Made by a program: the position numbers and the translations under genes. The notes below the pieces were generated by a model that worked only from the letters and a program-made list of their open reading frames with translations, ran no database searches and was not told the origin of the DNA. DNA of 64,000 bases. Source: Leucaena leucocephala. Taxonomy: Eukaryota > Streptophyta > Magnoliopsida > Fabales > Fabaceae. The stretch's first letter is position 1. Each line of letters opens with the position of its first letter. The stretch spans positions 19,794,001 through 19,858,000 of the forward strand of contig CM073542.1 of NCBI GenBank assembly GCA_037074615.1, read 5' to 3'. Shown piece by piece: positions 36,017 to 47,386 of the stretch.

Positions 36017-39000
36017 TAGGGCTAAGCAAAATGGCCGTAGCCCGATGGGCCCACCCAAATCCGTATTCAATTTGTTCTGTTCAAGCTCGCCTAAATTGAG
36101 CCCATAACGGGCAGACTGCATAAATTATACGGGCGGGGCACGGGCACACCTTTGGGCTGCATGTGCCCGCCTGTATATAGATATATTCATATATATATAT
36201 ATTGTTTTTACAAAAATAGTTATTTGGTTTTTTTATTTTTCCTTTATCCGCTGCGCGTGGCCACCTGAGACTTGCGTCGTTGCATGATTGCATTTCCTTT
36301 TCCTTCACTCTTCAGACTTCAACCAATTTAGGTTAGGTTAGGGCTTGCCGCAATGCCACTTGCGTGATTGCCTAGCCACTCTGCAAACAATTCCTCGTTT
36401 CCTCTTCCTCTGCAAGCGCCTCAATTCTTCGAGAGTTCGAGTCCTCTTCCACCATAGCTCTGTTGGAACGGCGTCACCTGAGCCACCTGAGCTCAGAGCT
36501 CGACCAATTTGCAATTCCTCTTCCTCCGCAGCAGCTGCAGCTTCCACCTTTCCAATAGAGCCACAGCGTCGGCCATTGAAATGGTTGAAGCTCACAGAAC
36601 CACCTGAGCTCTACCTATAACCTGCATCAGTACCATCGTCGCTGTCTGCTCCGCTTGAGCCACTTGAGGTCCACTTGAGCTTCTTTACCGTCGTCACTCT
36701 CGGACTCTTGGCTCTCTTTGTTGTCGCTCTCAGTTCTCGCTGTCGTCCTCTTTGTAAGCAGAAAACCCCACTTACGAGAGGTAGAATCTTTGATTTCTGC
36801 TTGCTTAATTTGCCATAGATCTGTGATTTGGGGGGGAAATATCTTCATCTGCAAATAATTCAACTATTATCCGAGTATCTTACAGATTATTGGCGTCTGG
36901 ATTAGTACTGCTGAATTAATTTGTTTTTGCCAACATCTTGATCCAAAAGTAAAATTGTTGTGCACATTAATTTGGGTAGAAGTCATTGCAGAGAGAAATG
37001 ACAATGATAGTGTATTCAAATTCGTATGCAGTTTTATTAGTGAAATTAATTCAATGTGGAGCTACACATAATATGCTTTGAGGTTTTGACTTGTAATTTA
37101 GTAGTCCTATAATGTTTTTTATATATACATACATGAGTGGGTTGTATGGGAGGGCTATCAAGTTGTTACTGCTATATAACAAGTTATTTTTCCACTCACT
37201 GCTATGTAATCCTTGTGTTTTTCTACTCACTACTATACATACATACATGAGTGGGTTATATTCAACCCTTGTGTTTTTCCACTCACTGCTACATAGCAAG
37301 TTGTTGCTGCGCCCTAAGATCACAAAAATAAATGTTCAAATATACTATGTTTTTAATCTCATACATTGTACAAGAATTGTTCCACTCTTCTCTGCTGTTT
37401 CTATCATTTTCTCTTGTATGATTCCACCCTAAGATCATAGTTGCTTGTTCATTTCTTATCAGTTGCTATTTCATTTAAGAGTTGCCTAATTTCGTTGATT
37501 TTAATTGTTGTTGTTGGTTTGGATAATGAAGGAAAATGAGCTCAGAACAATCTCCAATCACCACAATGGAATATGCTATTGAAGAGGTTAATGAAACTGA
37601 AGCTGAAGGTACTGCCACCTCACCAAATAAGGAAGGGAAAGCTCAATCATAAGCAAGGAAAAAAAGGAGGCAAACATCTGATGCATGGAAACATTTTACT
37701 AGGATGCTATTAAGTGAAATAAAAGGTAAACATCAGGCAAAGTGTAACTATTGTGGCGTAGATTATGCAAGTCATCCTACTTTACATGGGACAAACAAAC
37801 TTTGGCGACATTTAGCAAGGTGCCCACAAAATCCGAATAGAGCAAATAGTCAGACACAGAGTTTTTTCTCTAGTTCTGGTCAAACACATGTGTTTAGCCA
37901 AGAGCGATGCAGAAAAGCACTTGCAAGATTCATCATTAAGGATGAGATGACTTTTAGGACTGTGGAAGGGGAAGGTTTTCAAGAATAATTGCAAGAGCTT
38001 CAACCTAAATTTCATATCCCCTCACGATGGACAGTTGCTAGGGATTGCTACAACTTGTATGTAGAAGAAGCAAAAGGTTTAAGAAAATATTTTAAACGAT
38101 CTAAAGTTCGTGTGTCCCTTACTACAGATTGTTGGACTTCAGTTCAAAACTCAAACTATATGTGCTTGACTGCTCATTGGATTGATGATAGCTGGACTTT
38201 GCAAAAAAGAATTTTAAATTTTTGTGTCATTGAGAACCACAAAGGGGACACAATTGGCAAGCAAATTGAGGATTGTTTGTTGAAGTGGCGCATTGACAAA
38301 GTTTTTACTATTACAGTTGACAATGCTTCTTCCAATGATACTACAGTTGCTTATTTGAAAAAATGCTTAAGGAGTTGGAATGGTCTAGTACTTTATGGAG
38401 AGTTCTTGCAAATGTGGCGTGCTGCTCACATACTAAATCTAGTTGTTTCTGAAGGATTAAAAGAAATGAACAAGTCTATTGAGCTCATTCGTCATGCAAT
38501 TAAATTTGTTAGATCTTCTCCAGGAAGACAACGCAGATTTAAAGAGTTGGTGGAAAAAGAGAGAATTGATTCGAAGAGCCTATTATGTTTGGATTGTCCT
38601 ACTTGGTGGAATTTGACATACCTTATGTTGGACAGTGCAGTTAAATTCATAAAAGTCTTCACTAGGATGGAAGAAGAAGATGCAGACTACAAGGATTATT
38701 TCAAGAAGCAAGTTAAACTTGATTCAAAGCAACATGATAATTGGGGTTGGGGTGTTGATGTTCATGATGATGATGCCCAGAATACAACTACTATCCCTAT
38801 AGTACAACCTCCTACTGCATATGATTGGAGTATTGCGAAGGAGTTTCTTGTGCTTTTGAAGTTGTTCTACTCCATGACCTTAAAATTTTCTGGGTCAAAT
38901 TATATGACGACTAATGATTATTTTTAACATATAGTCGCCATTCAATCAAACCTTTCTGCAAGTATAGATAGTTCCTATTCTCTGTTGGGTGACATGGCTA

Positions 39001-40252
39001 GAAGGATGCTAACCAAGTATGATAAGTATTGGGGGAATTTGGAGAAATTGAATCCACTTCTGGTTATAGCAGTGATACTAGACCCTCGATACAAGCTGAC
39101 ATATGTTAAAGTTGCTTTTGAAACAATTTTCCCTGATATGATAAAGCGTGAAGCAAAATTGAAGCAAATTATGGATGTCTTGTATCGATTACAGGATTAG
39201 TATGTAAGTAACTTCAATCCTCTCAGTAAGGAAGCTTCTACATCTCAGTCTAAGCCATTATTAGAGCAAGTCGATGCCAATACTTGTGTTGGGAATATGC
39301 TACTTCCAGATGTTGACCCTAAACTATCATTGTCTACTATTGATCCCACTTTTAAGAAGTTTTTAGCCAATGCAAAGATTGTGACTAAAATGGTTAAACA
39401 ACTTTCAGATATGGATGAATATCTTCAAGCCGATTTACTTGACTATTCTGAATCAAAATTTGACCTTCTGGCATGGTGAAAAGTGCATTCTTCTAAGCAT
39501 AAAGTTCTAAGTCTGATCGCCCGTGATTTGTTGGTTGCTCTAGTCTCTACAGTTTCTTCTGAATCAACTTTTAGTACTAGAGGTTGAGTCATCGATGCTT
39601 TTAGGAGCTCTTTATCCTCAAGCATGGCAGAGGGACTCATATGTGCTCAAAATTGGCTACGTATGACTCCCCCTAAATTGCAGGAGTTTGATGTTGATAA
39701 TTTTGAGCAATCAATAAGTCTTGTCGCTGGTAATTTCATAACATTTTCAACTTGTATTGTTTCATCTTTTTATTACATACTAATATATTTTTTCAAATTT
39801 ATTTTGTAGAAGTAGAGGTAGCTTCGTCTACAACTTTCAAAAGTAAATCTGATGAAGATGAGGCCTGATCATATTCATAGTCCATTTTAAAAATGAAGAT
39901 TATGCATGATTATATTATGTGTGCATTGTGGACTGTATGGTTATAAATTTGTAGTTATGATTATGGTATTTTTTGTTGTTGTGATTTTAGTATGAACAAT
40001 CATATTATGTGTGCACTGTTGTTGCTTTATTCTGATTATTATTAGAACTTTAAATTAGAGTAAATAGAAAAAATTTCCTATCTTTCACAAACGGGCTGCC
40101 CATGCCCGTTTTAACCTAAACGGGTTCAGCCCAGCCCATTTATTTTGGGCTTAAACGGGCTTCTATACGCTCGCCCATGCCCATTTAAGATTTAACGGGC
40201 GGGCTACGGGCTACCCCACGGGCTAGCACGTCCCGCCCGTTGCTCTACCCTA
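36017..40252 (+). mobile_element. Full-length hAT transposon, 4236 bp
   Basis: Begins TAGGGCTAAGCAAAATGG and ends TTGCTCTACCCTA; the inverted ends TAGGGCTAAGCAA and TAGGGTAGAGCAA match imperfectly. Target duplication CCAATTTT (36009-36016) and CCAACTTT (40253-40260), 7 of 8 identical. Both subtermini are rich in CGGGC/GCCCG blocks. Inside is a RICESLEEPER/BED-type transposase gene (37536-39868) with a leader region from 36240 and a probable 5' intron ending just before 37536. Confidence 0.92.
37536..39868 (+). pseudogene. hAT transposase (BED zinc finger, hATC) with six in-frame stops
   Basis: One reading frame from ATG 37536 to TGA 39868, with a 3' intron at 39730-39809 (GT-AG), would encode about 750 residues. 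A BED zinc finger is seen near 37680-37830 (CNYCGVDYASH, LWRHLARCP). The RNase H-like core follows (SLTTDCWTS, ITVDNASSND, RAAHILNLVV) and the hATC dimerisation region (ARDLLVALVSTVSSESTFST). Stops lie at 37650 (TAA), 37986 (TAA), 38925 (TAA), 39198 (TAG), 39477 (TGA) and 39585 (TGA). I see no frameshift. Each stop is one C-to-T or G-to-A change from a family-compatible codon (Gln, Trp or Arg). The protein would be inactive as written. Confidence 0.9.
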
Positions 40253-40596
40253 CCAACTTTACCTTCTAAAATTAGGGAAATTTGGAGGAGGTGTATTTTT
40301 ATTATTTCATAATATTAATATACTTATAATTTTTTTAATATCTCACTATTATCCCTATATTATATTTTATTAAAATATTCTATAAAATAATATAAGATAA
40401 ATTTGTCTATATAAAAATATTTGATCTCCCTTTCCTTCTTGAACTAAATAAGGTAATATGAAAATTCCTCCATTTTTCTCCTTTAATATTAATCCAAATA
40501 AAGTAATAATAAAATCGCTCATCTTCCCTTCCTTCCCTTTCCCTCTATTAAAATCCCTCCCTTCCTTTTCCTTCCGTTGAGCCAAACATACCCTAA

Positions 40597-42375
40597 GTAA
40601 AGTGAAGGGGGGTTTGGGTTTTAGAGACATAGGCATGTTTAATAAGGTTCTCCTAGCCAAGACGGATTGGGGAATCACACAGAATCCTGGGGATTTGTAG
40701 TGTAGGATTCTTAAAGGAATTTATTTTCCTGAGTGTGATTTTATTAATGCAAAAAAGGGGATCGAGTAAGGCATCTTGGGGATGATCAAGTGTGTTGGAA
40801 GGGAGGGAGTTACTAAGGATGATTTATGTTGGAGGATTGGCTCAGGAGACAGAGTTAAGGTGTTTATTGATAAATGGCTATCCAATACTACTGGTTATAA
40901 ATTAGCCCAAAGGGTGTTAAATGAAGAAATGAAGGGAATGTTGGTTAGTGAACTGATACATAATGGTGAGTGGAAGCTTGATGATATTAGTAATTTGGGT
41001 AAATGAATATGAAATGAGCTTGATCAGAAGTGTTGAATTCCTGCATCTGTGATGGAGGATAGATGTGTGTGGCTATGAAGATGGGGAATATTTAGTGAAG
41101 ATGGGGAATAAAGTGGGATTGAACAAGGAAGGGCAGAAGAAGATAGATTCCCCAAGTGGTTCTTATATACCTTCGGAGAGAATGTGAAAAGAAGTGTGAT
41201 TAGGATGCCTCCAAAATTGATTCATTTTATATGGAGGGCAGCTAATGGTGCACTAGCTACCAGTGGAAATTTGTACAAGAGAAAATGTGCTCAAAGTCCT
41301 AGTTGTAATATCTGTCATATTCATGAGGAAACAGTGGAACATATGCTGTTTTTATGCCCATGGGCAATGCATTGTTGGTATGGATCTCCTTTGACTTTGA
41401 GGATTGAACAAAGAGGAATGTGCAGATTTGACAAATGGTTGGAGAATTGGTTGTTTGGTAAGAGGGGCCAGATGAATAAGGTGTGGCTCTCTTTGTGGGA
41501 ATTTGTTGGGGTATATGGAAAGCACATTGTACATATAGTTTTGAACATATTGAAATTAACGAGTATGAGTGTGTTCCAGGTTCCATGAGGTTTAGTGAGG
41601 GATTATTGGGAAGCTATGGAGAGAAAGAAGAAGGTGAAGGCCAAGGATGGAAACTACGTACATAGTCTGATATGGCAAAAACCTGGTTGGGGAGCTGTGA
41701 AAATGAATGTAGATGCAGCTTTAATAGTGTGAGCAAGAGAGCTGCAATTAAGGGGGTAGGAGGGATTGTTAAGAAAGTTGTGGCTAATTCTGCATTTATG
41801 GCTGAATGTATAGCGATGTTGGGGGCCATTGATTGTAGAGATCTATGGGGAGGTGATAAAGTGATTGTAGAGACAGATTGTATGGAACTTTATCATAAAC
41901 TGGTTAATAAGGAGGTAAGAGGGTGTGAGTGGGGAGTGTACAGATATTATGCAGAGATGTATCCAATTGCTGCTATCGCCTGAATATCAGAAGTGGGAGA
42001 TAGCTTTAGTAGCTTAGTCTGGGAATAAGGCTGCAGATTGTCTGGCAGCTGAGGCAAAAAGGGGATTGGCACCGCAAGGATGGCTACTTAAGCCACCATC
42101 CTCTCTGAACTCATTGATGAGGAAGGACATTGAAGTTTTGCAGAATCAGGTTGAAAGTAGAACTGGTAGAGGCTAATCTGTTTTAGATTAGCTTAATTGA
42201 TTACTTTTATAAATTCTGTTTGTTGTTTGCTATTATGTTTTGTTTTTGTTTTGGTAAGGTTTGTGCGTTAGTTTGTATTACAAATTTATAGAATGCTTAT
42301 ATTTGACTGGGGCTATTAGTGTGTAATATCTGTAATTTATCTCACTGCAATTCTCCCTTTTCTAATAAAATATAT
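40597..42375 (+). pseudogene. L1-type LINE ORF2 3' part (zf-RVT, RNase H) and 3' UTR
   Basis: Continues the fragment at 35612. Seen: KGGLGFRDIGMFNKVLLAKT, then GDRVKVFIDKWL, then the zinc-knuckle region at about 41200-41400 (PKLIHFIWRAANGALATSGN, CNICHIHEETVEHMLFLCPW). RNase H follows at about 41690-42060 (WGAVKMNVDAA, FMAECIAMLGAID, VETDC, SGNKAADCLAAEAKRG). Several stops and frame changes show decay. The stop near 42176 is followed by a T-rich 3' UTR with TAATAAAATATA at about 42363. No A tail or target duplication is clear. Confidence 0.88.
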
Positions 42376-42964
42376 AACATCTAAAATCATTGAATAATTT
42401 TAAATTTGTGCATTATTAGATTTAAATAAGAGATAACTCAAATTATAATAAAAAAGTATTCACATTTAGTATTAACAATGTCTTGAATATAATTATTTTT
42501 AATAAAATATATATATTTAATTAAAAAAAAAAAGAATAGGCGATAACTCTTTCAAGTTCCAACCATTTTTTTCATTTGATTGAATCAAACTATTGTTGGA
42601 TGCCATTATTTTTGTACGGACAACTGGCATATTTTATTAAAGATATGGATAATTCTTGTTGATTTAAATGCCTCTTTTTTAAAGTTATATATAAATATAT
42701 TTTTATTTTTTAATTAAACTATATTATTTTTTTAGTTATGAACTTGATTTAACCTTGGTTATATCAATAACCCTTAATCTATTATTTCAACCAGTTTAAT
42801 TATCAGTCATGTTTTTATTAACTCAAAAATAATGGAGGCCCCGTGAGGAACTCAAATCTTCTGCCAGTACTGAAGTTGTTCCAGAAATTTAAAGATGAGA
42901 GAAAGTGCCATTTTTGTGGGTTGGTATGAGCTGAAGATACGACTTGGGACTTGGGAGTGCCTTA

Positions 42965-43624
42965 GTGTACATTTGGTTTGAAAAAAAAAAAAACTTAAAC
43001 TACAAAATCACTCAAATATTTATTTTTGTGCCAGAATTAATTATAGACAAAATTATCGTTTCCCTAATTTAAAACTATAATTTTCTATAAATGAATCCCA
43101 ATAATTTTTATATGCATTCTCATATAAAATGACAATTTTGCCCTTCTAATTTTTTGTTATTTTGCTATATTTTCTCTTTTTCTCTTTTTACCATTACCTC
43201 CAATTCGCGGATCTCTCTTTTGTTAAATTATATTATATTTTTATTTTATATATAAAAACTAATTTTACTTCTTTTTTAATTATTTACATTAATCAAAATA
43301 TATAAAACTAAATTTCTAATAATGTATAGGAAAATAAAAAATAGAAATATAATTTTTTTTAATTATTTATTATTAATTATTCTAATAATCTATATATGTA
43401 TATATATTATTTATTATTTTAATATCAAATAAAAAATATAAATTTAAAATTATATTTTATATGATTATTATGTTATTTTATATCTTTTTTAATAATTTAT
43501 CTATCAAAATAACTATTCTAATAATAACTATCTAAATATTTATTTTTTTAATTTATTTTTTATACAAAATATATTTTTTAAATTATTTTATAATAATTTT
43601 TGTATGAACTAAACCAAACACACC
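42965..43624. mobile_element. MITE with GTTTGG-type inverted ends
   Basis: Starts TTAGTGTACATTTGGTTTGA and ends with the inverted form of GGTGTGTTTGGTTTAGTTC. The interior is AT-rich with a CTCTTTTTCTC tract. It abuts the U5-like copy at 43680. Confidence 0.55.
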
Positions 43625-43679
43625 CGAAGTCCAATTCTGTGGCCACATAACGTGAAACTGTAGTTCGACTCATTTCCAA

Positions 43680-43880
43680 GTCCCACGACGATGAGTCAGT
43701 AACGTTCAAAAAGCGACTCATTTCTAAAACCCGAAGCAAGCGAATGTTGAAAGGCACGCAGCCACATAGTGAGCACATAGCGAACTATTCTTGTGCCTTT
43801 TTACTAAAGAATAAGATGTGGTCGCTGCTCAAAGTGGCATACGCCTATTTTTTGGAGGGTCCCTACATTTCAGTCATAAT
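43680..43880 (+). pseudogene. U5 snRNA pseudogene or variant copy
   Basis: A degenerate copy of the U5 gene at 47185-47399. The USE is changed to TCCCACGACG. The TATA position reads TTTCTAAAAC. The RNA part (about 43752-43868) keeps GAGCACATAGCGAACTATTC and CTTTTTACTAAAGAAT but has an extra T in loop 1 and altered stem bases, and lacks about 13 nt that form the 3' hairpin of the intact copy. The 3' box position reads AGTCATA rather than AGTGAAA. Homology extends at least 40 bp upstream of the USE, so this is a segmental duplicate rather than a retrocopy. Expression is unlikely. Confidence 0.8.
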
Positions 43881-43959
43881 CTTTCCATATGGATTCTTGC
43901 TTCCTAGGGTTCAGTCCTTTAGGTTAGTATATCAGTTCATTTTCATTAAATGAAGTGCT

Positions 43960-45064
43960 GATTCTTGGGGGGAAAAATCATTATGCAATACGGAAGATAC
44001 AGTGAAGATTTTGAAGAATCATATAGAAAATAGTGATATGTCACTGTATATAATATTTGAGATAGATAAAAAAATAGAGATAATAAAATAGGTTAAATGA
44101 ACCTAACTAAATTAGATAGGATAAATATTTTGATAATTTAATATTTTACTAATTGAAACCTGTTTTTGTATGCTAGTGAGCTAGCCAATTATAACCTATC
44201 AACCTACTAAAAATTATATATATATATATATATAGTACTACATGATAAATAGATTATTGTTTAACAAAATTAATGTATAAATGACTAATAAAAACTTATT
44301 TTAAGATTTCATTTAAAATTAAACAATACCCAAGTATAAATTATAGCAATTATAATTAATATAATAGAGTTACACTTTAGAAAAATATGAAATTATTCTA
44401 AATAGAAAGCACAAAATTAATATCATTGACATTATATTCACTTGCCTTAATACCATTAACCTGGAAATTGTTAAAATTTGTGTTAATACCATCAACCTAA
44501 AGATAGAGTTAGGGGCACTTAACTTAGAAATTTTACTTAGATAGTTAGAATTTTAGAGACCTTACTGTATTTTAAAAAAAAAAGTTTAAATATGTTGGAA
44601 GATTGGATGGAGCGGACTTGTACGGCCAGCTATTTGATAGGGTAGTAAAATGTCAACCTCTTATTGGGTGTTTGATGGGCTAGGCCCGCATTTTATCGGC
44701 TCTATGAGGAAAGGTTGATCAAAATAAGGTCTTTTTCCATGTTAGGATCTTAGAAAGGAGTGTAAAGTTAAAAGACGTGCACTTGATAAATGGTTGTACT
44801 AACTTAATCGTATATCTCGAGTTCCAGCTCTAGGAATGCCATATTAAATATTTGGTGGTAAAGTTTTGCCATCTTTCTGGTCCTACTTGGCTCAATCCAG
44901 ATAAGTTTAATCCCAATAAATCTTCTAAATTAAAGTAAGTTAGACTTAAGATACTAGATACTCCACCAAAAAAAAAAAAGAGGTTAAAATACGTAGTTGG
45001 TTAACAATTTAGAATGGATTCAATTAATAAAATGGTGAAATATGCGACTATTTATAATATATTT
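43960..45064. other. Intergenic, nothing recognised
   Basis: AT-rich with a TA microsatellite (44217-44235). The GC-richer part at 44590-44960 has no open frame and no family I recognise. Confidence 0.4.
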
Positions 45065-45270
45065 AATATTTAGGGAGTACTATTTTATTATGGTTCTAAT
45101 ATTAAAATTTAGGAAAATATCATAATTACTAGGTGTCTAGATTTATATTTACTGATAATAGATAGCTCGTTCTGATATTAGTATTATATAGGAGGAAGAG
45201 AAATTTCGCCCTACCCTTTGATCGTGAGTGAGCCCAACCCCTTTCTCACAAAATTTATAAAAAAAAAACA
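45065..45270 (-). repeat. Unclassified dispersed repeat, copy C
   Basis: Inverted copy of the family at 535-665 and 23880-24075. On the minus strand it reads ...AATACTAATATCAGAACGAG... and ...AATCTAGACACCTAGTAATT.... Copy D lies 620 bp further on in the same orientation. Confidence 0.5.
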
Positions 45271-45427
45271 ATTTAGAATGCAATTTTGGGTGAGGTTAGT
45301 GGGCCAAGCTTGTTCTGCATGACGAAGGAAAATGGAACTCTGGCATATTACATGAACTTTACTCTTTGGAGAATAACTCTGTTTGGAAGGTTAATTCTTT
45401 GAGATCTCATCCAACCCGTAATAGGAA

Positions 45428-45597
45428 ATGGAGGAAAATGGAAAGGAAATTCTAGGGAATTTCATTAGTTCTGAAGCAAATCCTGACCAATTAGCACTTG
45501 CACGTGGATCAGAATTGAGAGCAGCTGGGTTTGGGGATGAGGAAAGTGATGCTGAACTGAGATTAAAAAAAAAAAAATCAAACATAATTTCCTGAAT
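45428..45597 (+). pseudogene. Possible coding remnant (MEENGKEILGNF...)
   Basis: An open frame of about 56 codons begins MEENGKEILGNFISSEANPD and continues with a hydrophilic, acidic composition (GFGDEESDAELRL) unlike the AT-rich surroundings. It ends in an A13 tract and a stop. TAATAG just upstream could be a splice acceptor. I do not recognise the family. It may be an exon of a broken gene that also includes 46127-46283. Confidence 0.3.
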
Positions 45598-45884
45598 CAA
45601 ATCTCGTGCAACAAAATTTAACAAAATCAAGGATTATTTCTTAAAAACACACATAGGTTTATGCTACATAATATGAAGTGAAACATCAGAGATTGAATCC
45701 AATGTCGTAAGTGTAGGGCCCAATTAATATTCCATGAGCCCAAGCATGAGTTATCATAGCAATAATGGCCCAATTTGAATTACACAACTTAACCTACCTA
45801 GTTCAACTCCCCTAAATTTGACTTATTAATCAATCCATAGATTCAACTAGTGAAAGAATGAGACATATGATTATTTAGAGTGTA

Positions 45885-46095
45885 TTTGTTCTTTAGAGAA
45901 TGCTATTTTATTCTAGTTTCAGTCGTAGCCCTAGGGGAGATATTATAACTCTTGGGTATCTAGATTTATTCCTAAAAGTAATATACGGTTCGTCCTGTCT
46001 GATATTAGTATCACTTAAGAGGAAGGGAGTATTTACCTTGCCCTTAGATTATATAGGTAAATCTAATCACTTTTTCAAAATTCTTGTAATAAAAA
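45885..46095 (-). repeat. Unclassified dispersed repeat, copy D
   Basis: The best-preserved inverted copy. On the minus strand: GATACTAATATCAGACAGGA, AATAAATCTAGATACCCAAG, AATATCTCCCCTAGGGCTAC, GACTGAAACTAGAATAAAAT. Same order as in the other three copies. Confidence 0.55.
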
Positions 46096-46126
46096 AAAAA
46101 AGTTGACTTATTCAAATCCTCTACAG

Positions 46127-46284
46127 GCATTTGTTAAAGAACATGTCAGATTGGAGATAGGAAGCGCGACCTCCACTCTTCAAAATATCTCCATCAAACT
46201 CAGGGAAGACGGAACCGATGTCAAACCCAAGAAGCCCCATATAAATGGCAAAGGTGTTCAGTTGAAGGAGGACCATTCGTTTTA
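46127..46284 (+). pseudogene. Possible last exon of a broken gene (AFVKEHVRLEIG...)
   Basis: After CTACAG, a plausible acceptor, an open frame of 52 codons starts AFVKEHVRLEIGSATSTLQN and ends GVQLKEDHSF and TAA. Composition and codon use look coding and the flanks do not. No family is recognised and no partner exon is convincing except, perhaps, the frame at 45428. Could be a relic or a captured fragment. Confidence 0.35.
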
Positions 46285-46616
46285 ACCTACCCATTCTTAA
46301 ATTCTTTCATTATTTTCACTTTGTAATTCATTCCTTCTGTAGGGAGTCTCAAACGTAAGTCGTCAATCACTCTATTCCTACTATAGCTGCTTTTAATTTC
46401 TCCTTTATTTTCTGGTTCATACATTGTTAGTGACCTTTTGGGTATGAATAAAGTAATACTTCCCATAAAGCAAACCAGTACCCTTAGCAAGAAAACTTGC
46501 ACGAGCATCATAATTAAAGTTAAAATAATTGAATCCTACGAGGGAATTAAATAGTTTTCAGTTGCTAAAGCTGTTTAGTTAATGGTCTTAATTTGAAAGG
46601 TGAGCTTTCGAAGGAG

Positions 46617-47095
46617 GACTTAGTGTGTGTTTGAAAAAAAAATTAAACTAGCTTATAAAAAATATAGATTTATAGATAGAAAAGAGACTTTTTAAAAAAA
46701 TTTATGAAAAAAAAGTGATTTTAGATAAATGAGTGTTTGGATAGTTATTTGTAGAAAGGGTTTTATGATTGATAAATAACTAAAAAGGGTATGAGTATTA
46801 AATGAGGAGAGATAAGATATAAGAGGAGAGATGAGAGATGAGAGATGAGAGATGAGAGATGAGAGATGAGAGAAAGTGTAAGAAAGAAAATAGAGAAAAA
46901 GTAGGAGAGATATGTAAGAAAAAGTAGGGGTAATATAGTAATTGGTTAGTTCATAAACTTTTTTACTGTTTCATAAGCTACTCTGATCAGCTTATCTGAA
47001 ACCTTAATTTTAAACCATAATTTAATCTAAAATTCTATTTAAATAAATATAATTATTTAGTTAAAAATTTTTCTAAATTAAAATTTTAAGTCGAA
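46617..47095. mobile_element. MITE with GA-rich core, inverted copy
   Basis: Same family as 16281-16795 in opposite orientation: starts TTAGTGTGTGTTTGAAAA and shares ATGAGTGTTTGGATAGTTAT and GGGGTAATATAGTAATTGGT. The core holds seven or so GAGAGAT units (about 46818-46873). It ends just before the U5 promoter. Confidence 0.6.
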
Positions 47096-47184
47096 TATTT
47101 AAACATGTTCTCGGAGATTAAAGAGAGGAGGTCCAATTTTGTGGGCTGCATGACGCGGGACTCTGTTGTTCGAGTCATTTCAAA

Positions 47185-47195
47185 GTCCCACATCG
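47185..47195 (+). promoter_or_regulatory. Upstream sequence element (USE) of U5 snRNA gene
   Basis: GTCCCACATCG is an exact match to the plant snRNA USE (RTCCCACATCG). It ends 33 nt before the TATA box, the spacing known for RNA polymerase II-type plant snRNA genes rather than the shorter Pol III spacing. Confidence 0.92.
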
Positions 47196-47228
47196 AGCGG
47201 TTGGGAACGTTTGAACTACGAGACGCAC

Positions 47229-47235
47229 TATAAAA
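47229..47235 (+). promoter_or_regulatory. TATA box of U5 snRNA gene
   Basis: TATAAAA in ACTATAAAACC, about 30 bp upstream of the inferred RNA start near 47259. Confidence 0.85.
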
Positions 47236-47258
47236 CCTGAAGCCATCAAGCATTAAAA

Positions 47259-47386
47259 AGCACGCAGCCACGTAGTGAGCACAGAGCGAACTATTCTTTC
47301 GCCTTTTACTAAAGAATACCGTGTGCTCGCTGCTTTAAGTGGCATACGCCTATTTTTGGGAGGGTCCTACCTCTAGGTGGGCCCTA
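47259..47386 (+). ncRNA. U5: U5 spliceosomal snRNA
   Basis: U5 aligns exons in the spliceosome through its invariant loop 1. Here ATTCTTT (47293-47299) pairs with AAAGAAT (47311-47317) around the loop CGCCTTTTACT, which contains the conserved U5 sequence. Next out, GAGCAC pairs with GTGCTC. An Sm-type site ATTTTTGG lies at 47352-47359 and is followed by a hairpin GGGTCCTACC / GGTGGGCCC with loop TCTA. The 5' end (AGCACGCAGCC) is inferred from TATA spacing; the 3' end from the hairpin. All expected parts are present, so the gene looks functional. A degenerate copy lies 3.5 kb upstream. Confidence 0.92.

Larger units (their letters stand above)
35904..40593. mobile_element. Tourist-like (PIF/Harbinger) MITE, split by the hAT insertion
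   Basis: Left part 35904-36016, right part 40253-40593, about 446 bp in total. Ends GGGTCACTTTAG and, inverted, GGGTATGTTTGGCTCAACGG; flanked by TAA at 35901-35903 and 40594-40596. Removing the element and one TAA restores an open LINE frame across the site, which fixes the boundaries. The 3-bp TAA duplication and GGG ends fit a Tourist-like element. Confidence 0.75.

Noticed and set aside
36338..36863. Open frames in the 5' part of the hAT element (both strands)
   Set aside because: Leader-like GC-rich sequence of the transposon; no domain and no continuity with the transposase frame.
41299..41586. Minus-strand frames opposite the LINE zinc-knuckle region
   Set aside because: Shadows of the plus-strand LINE ORF2.
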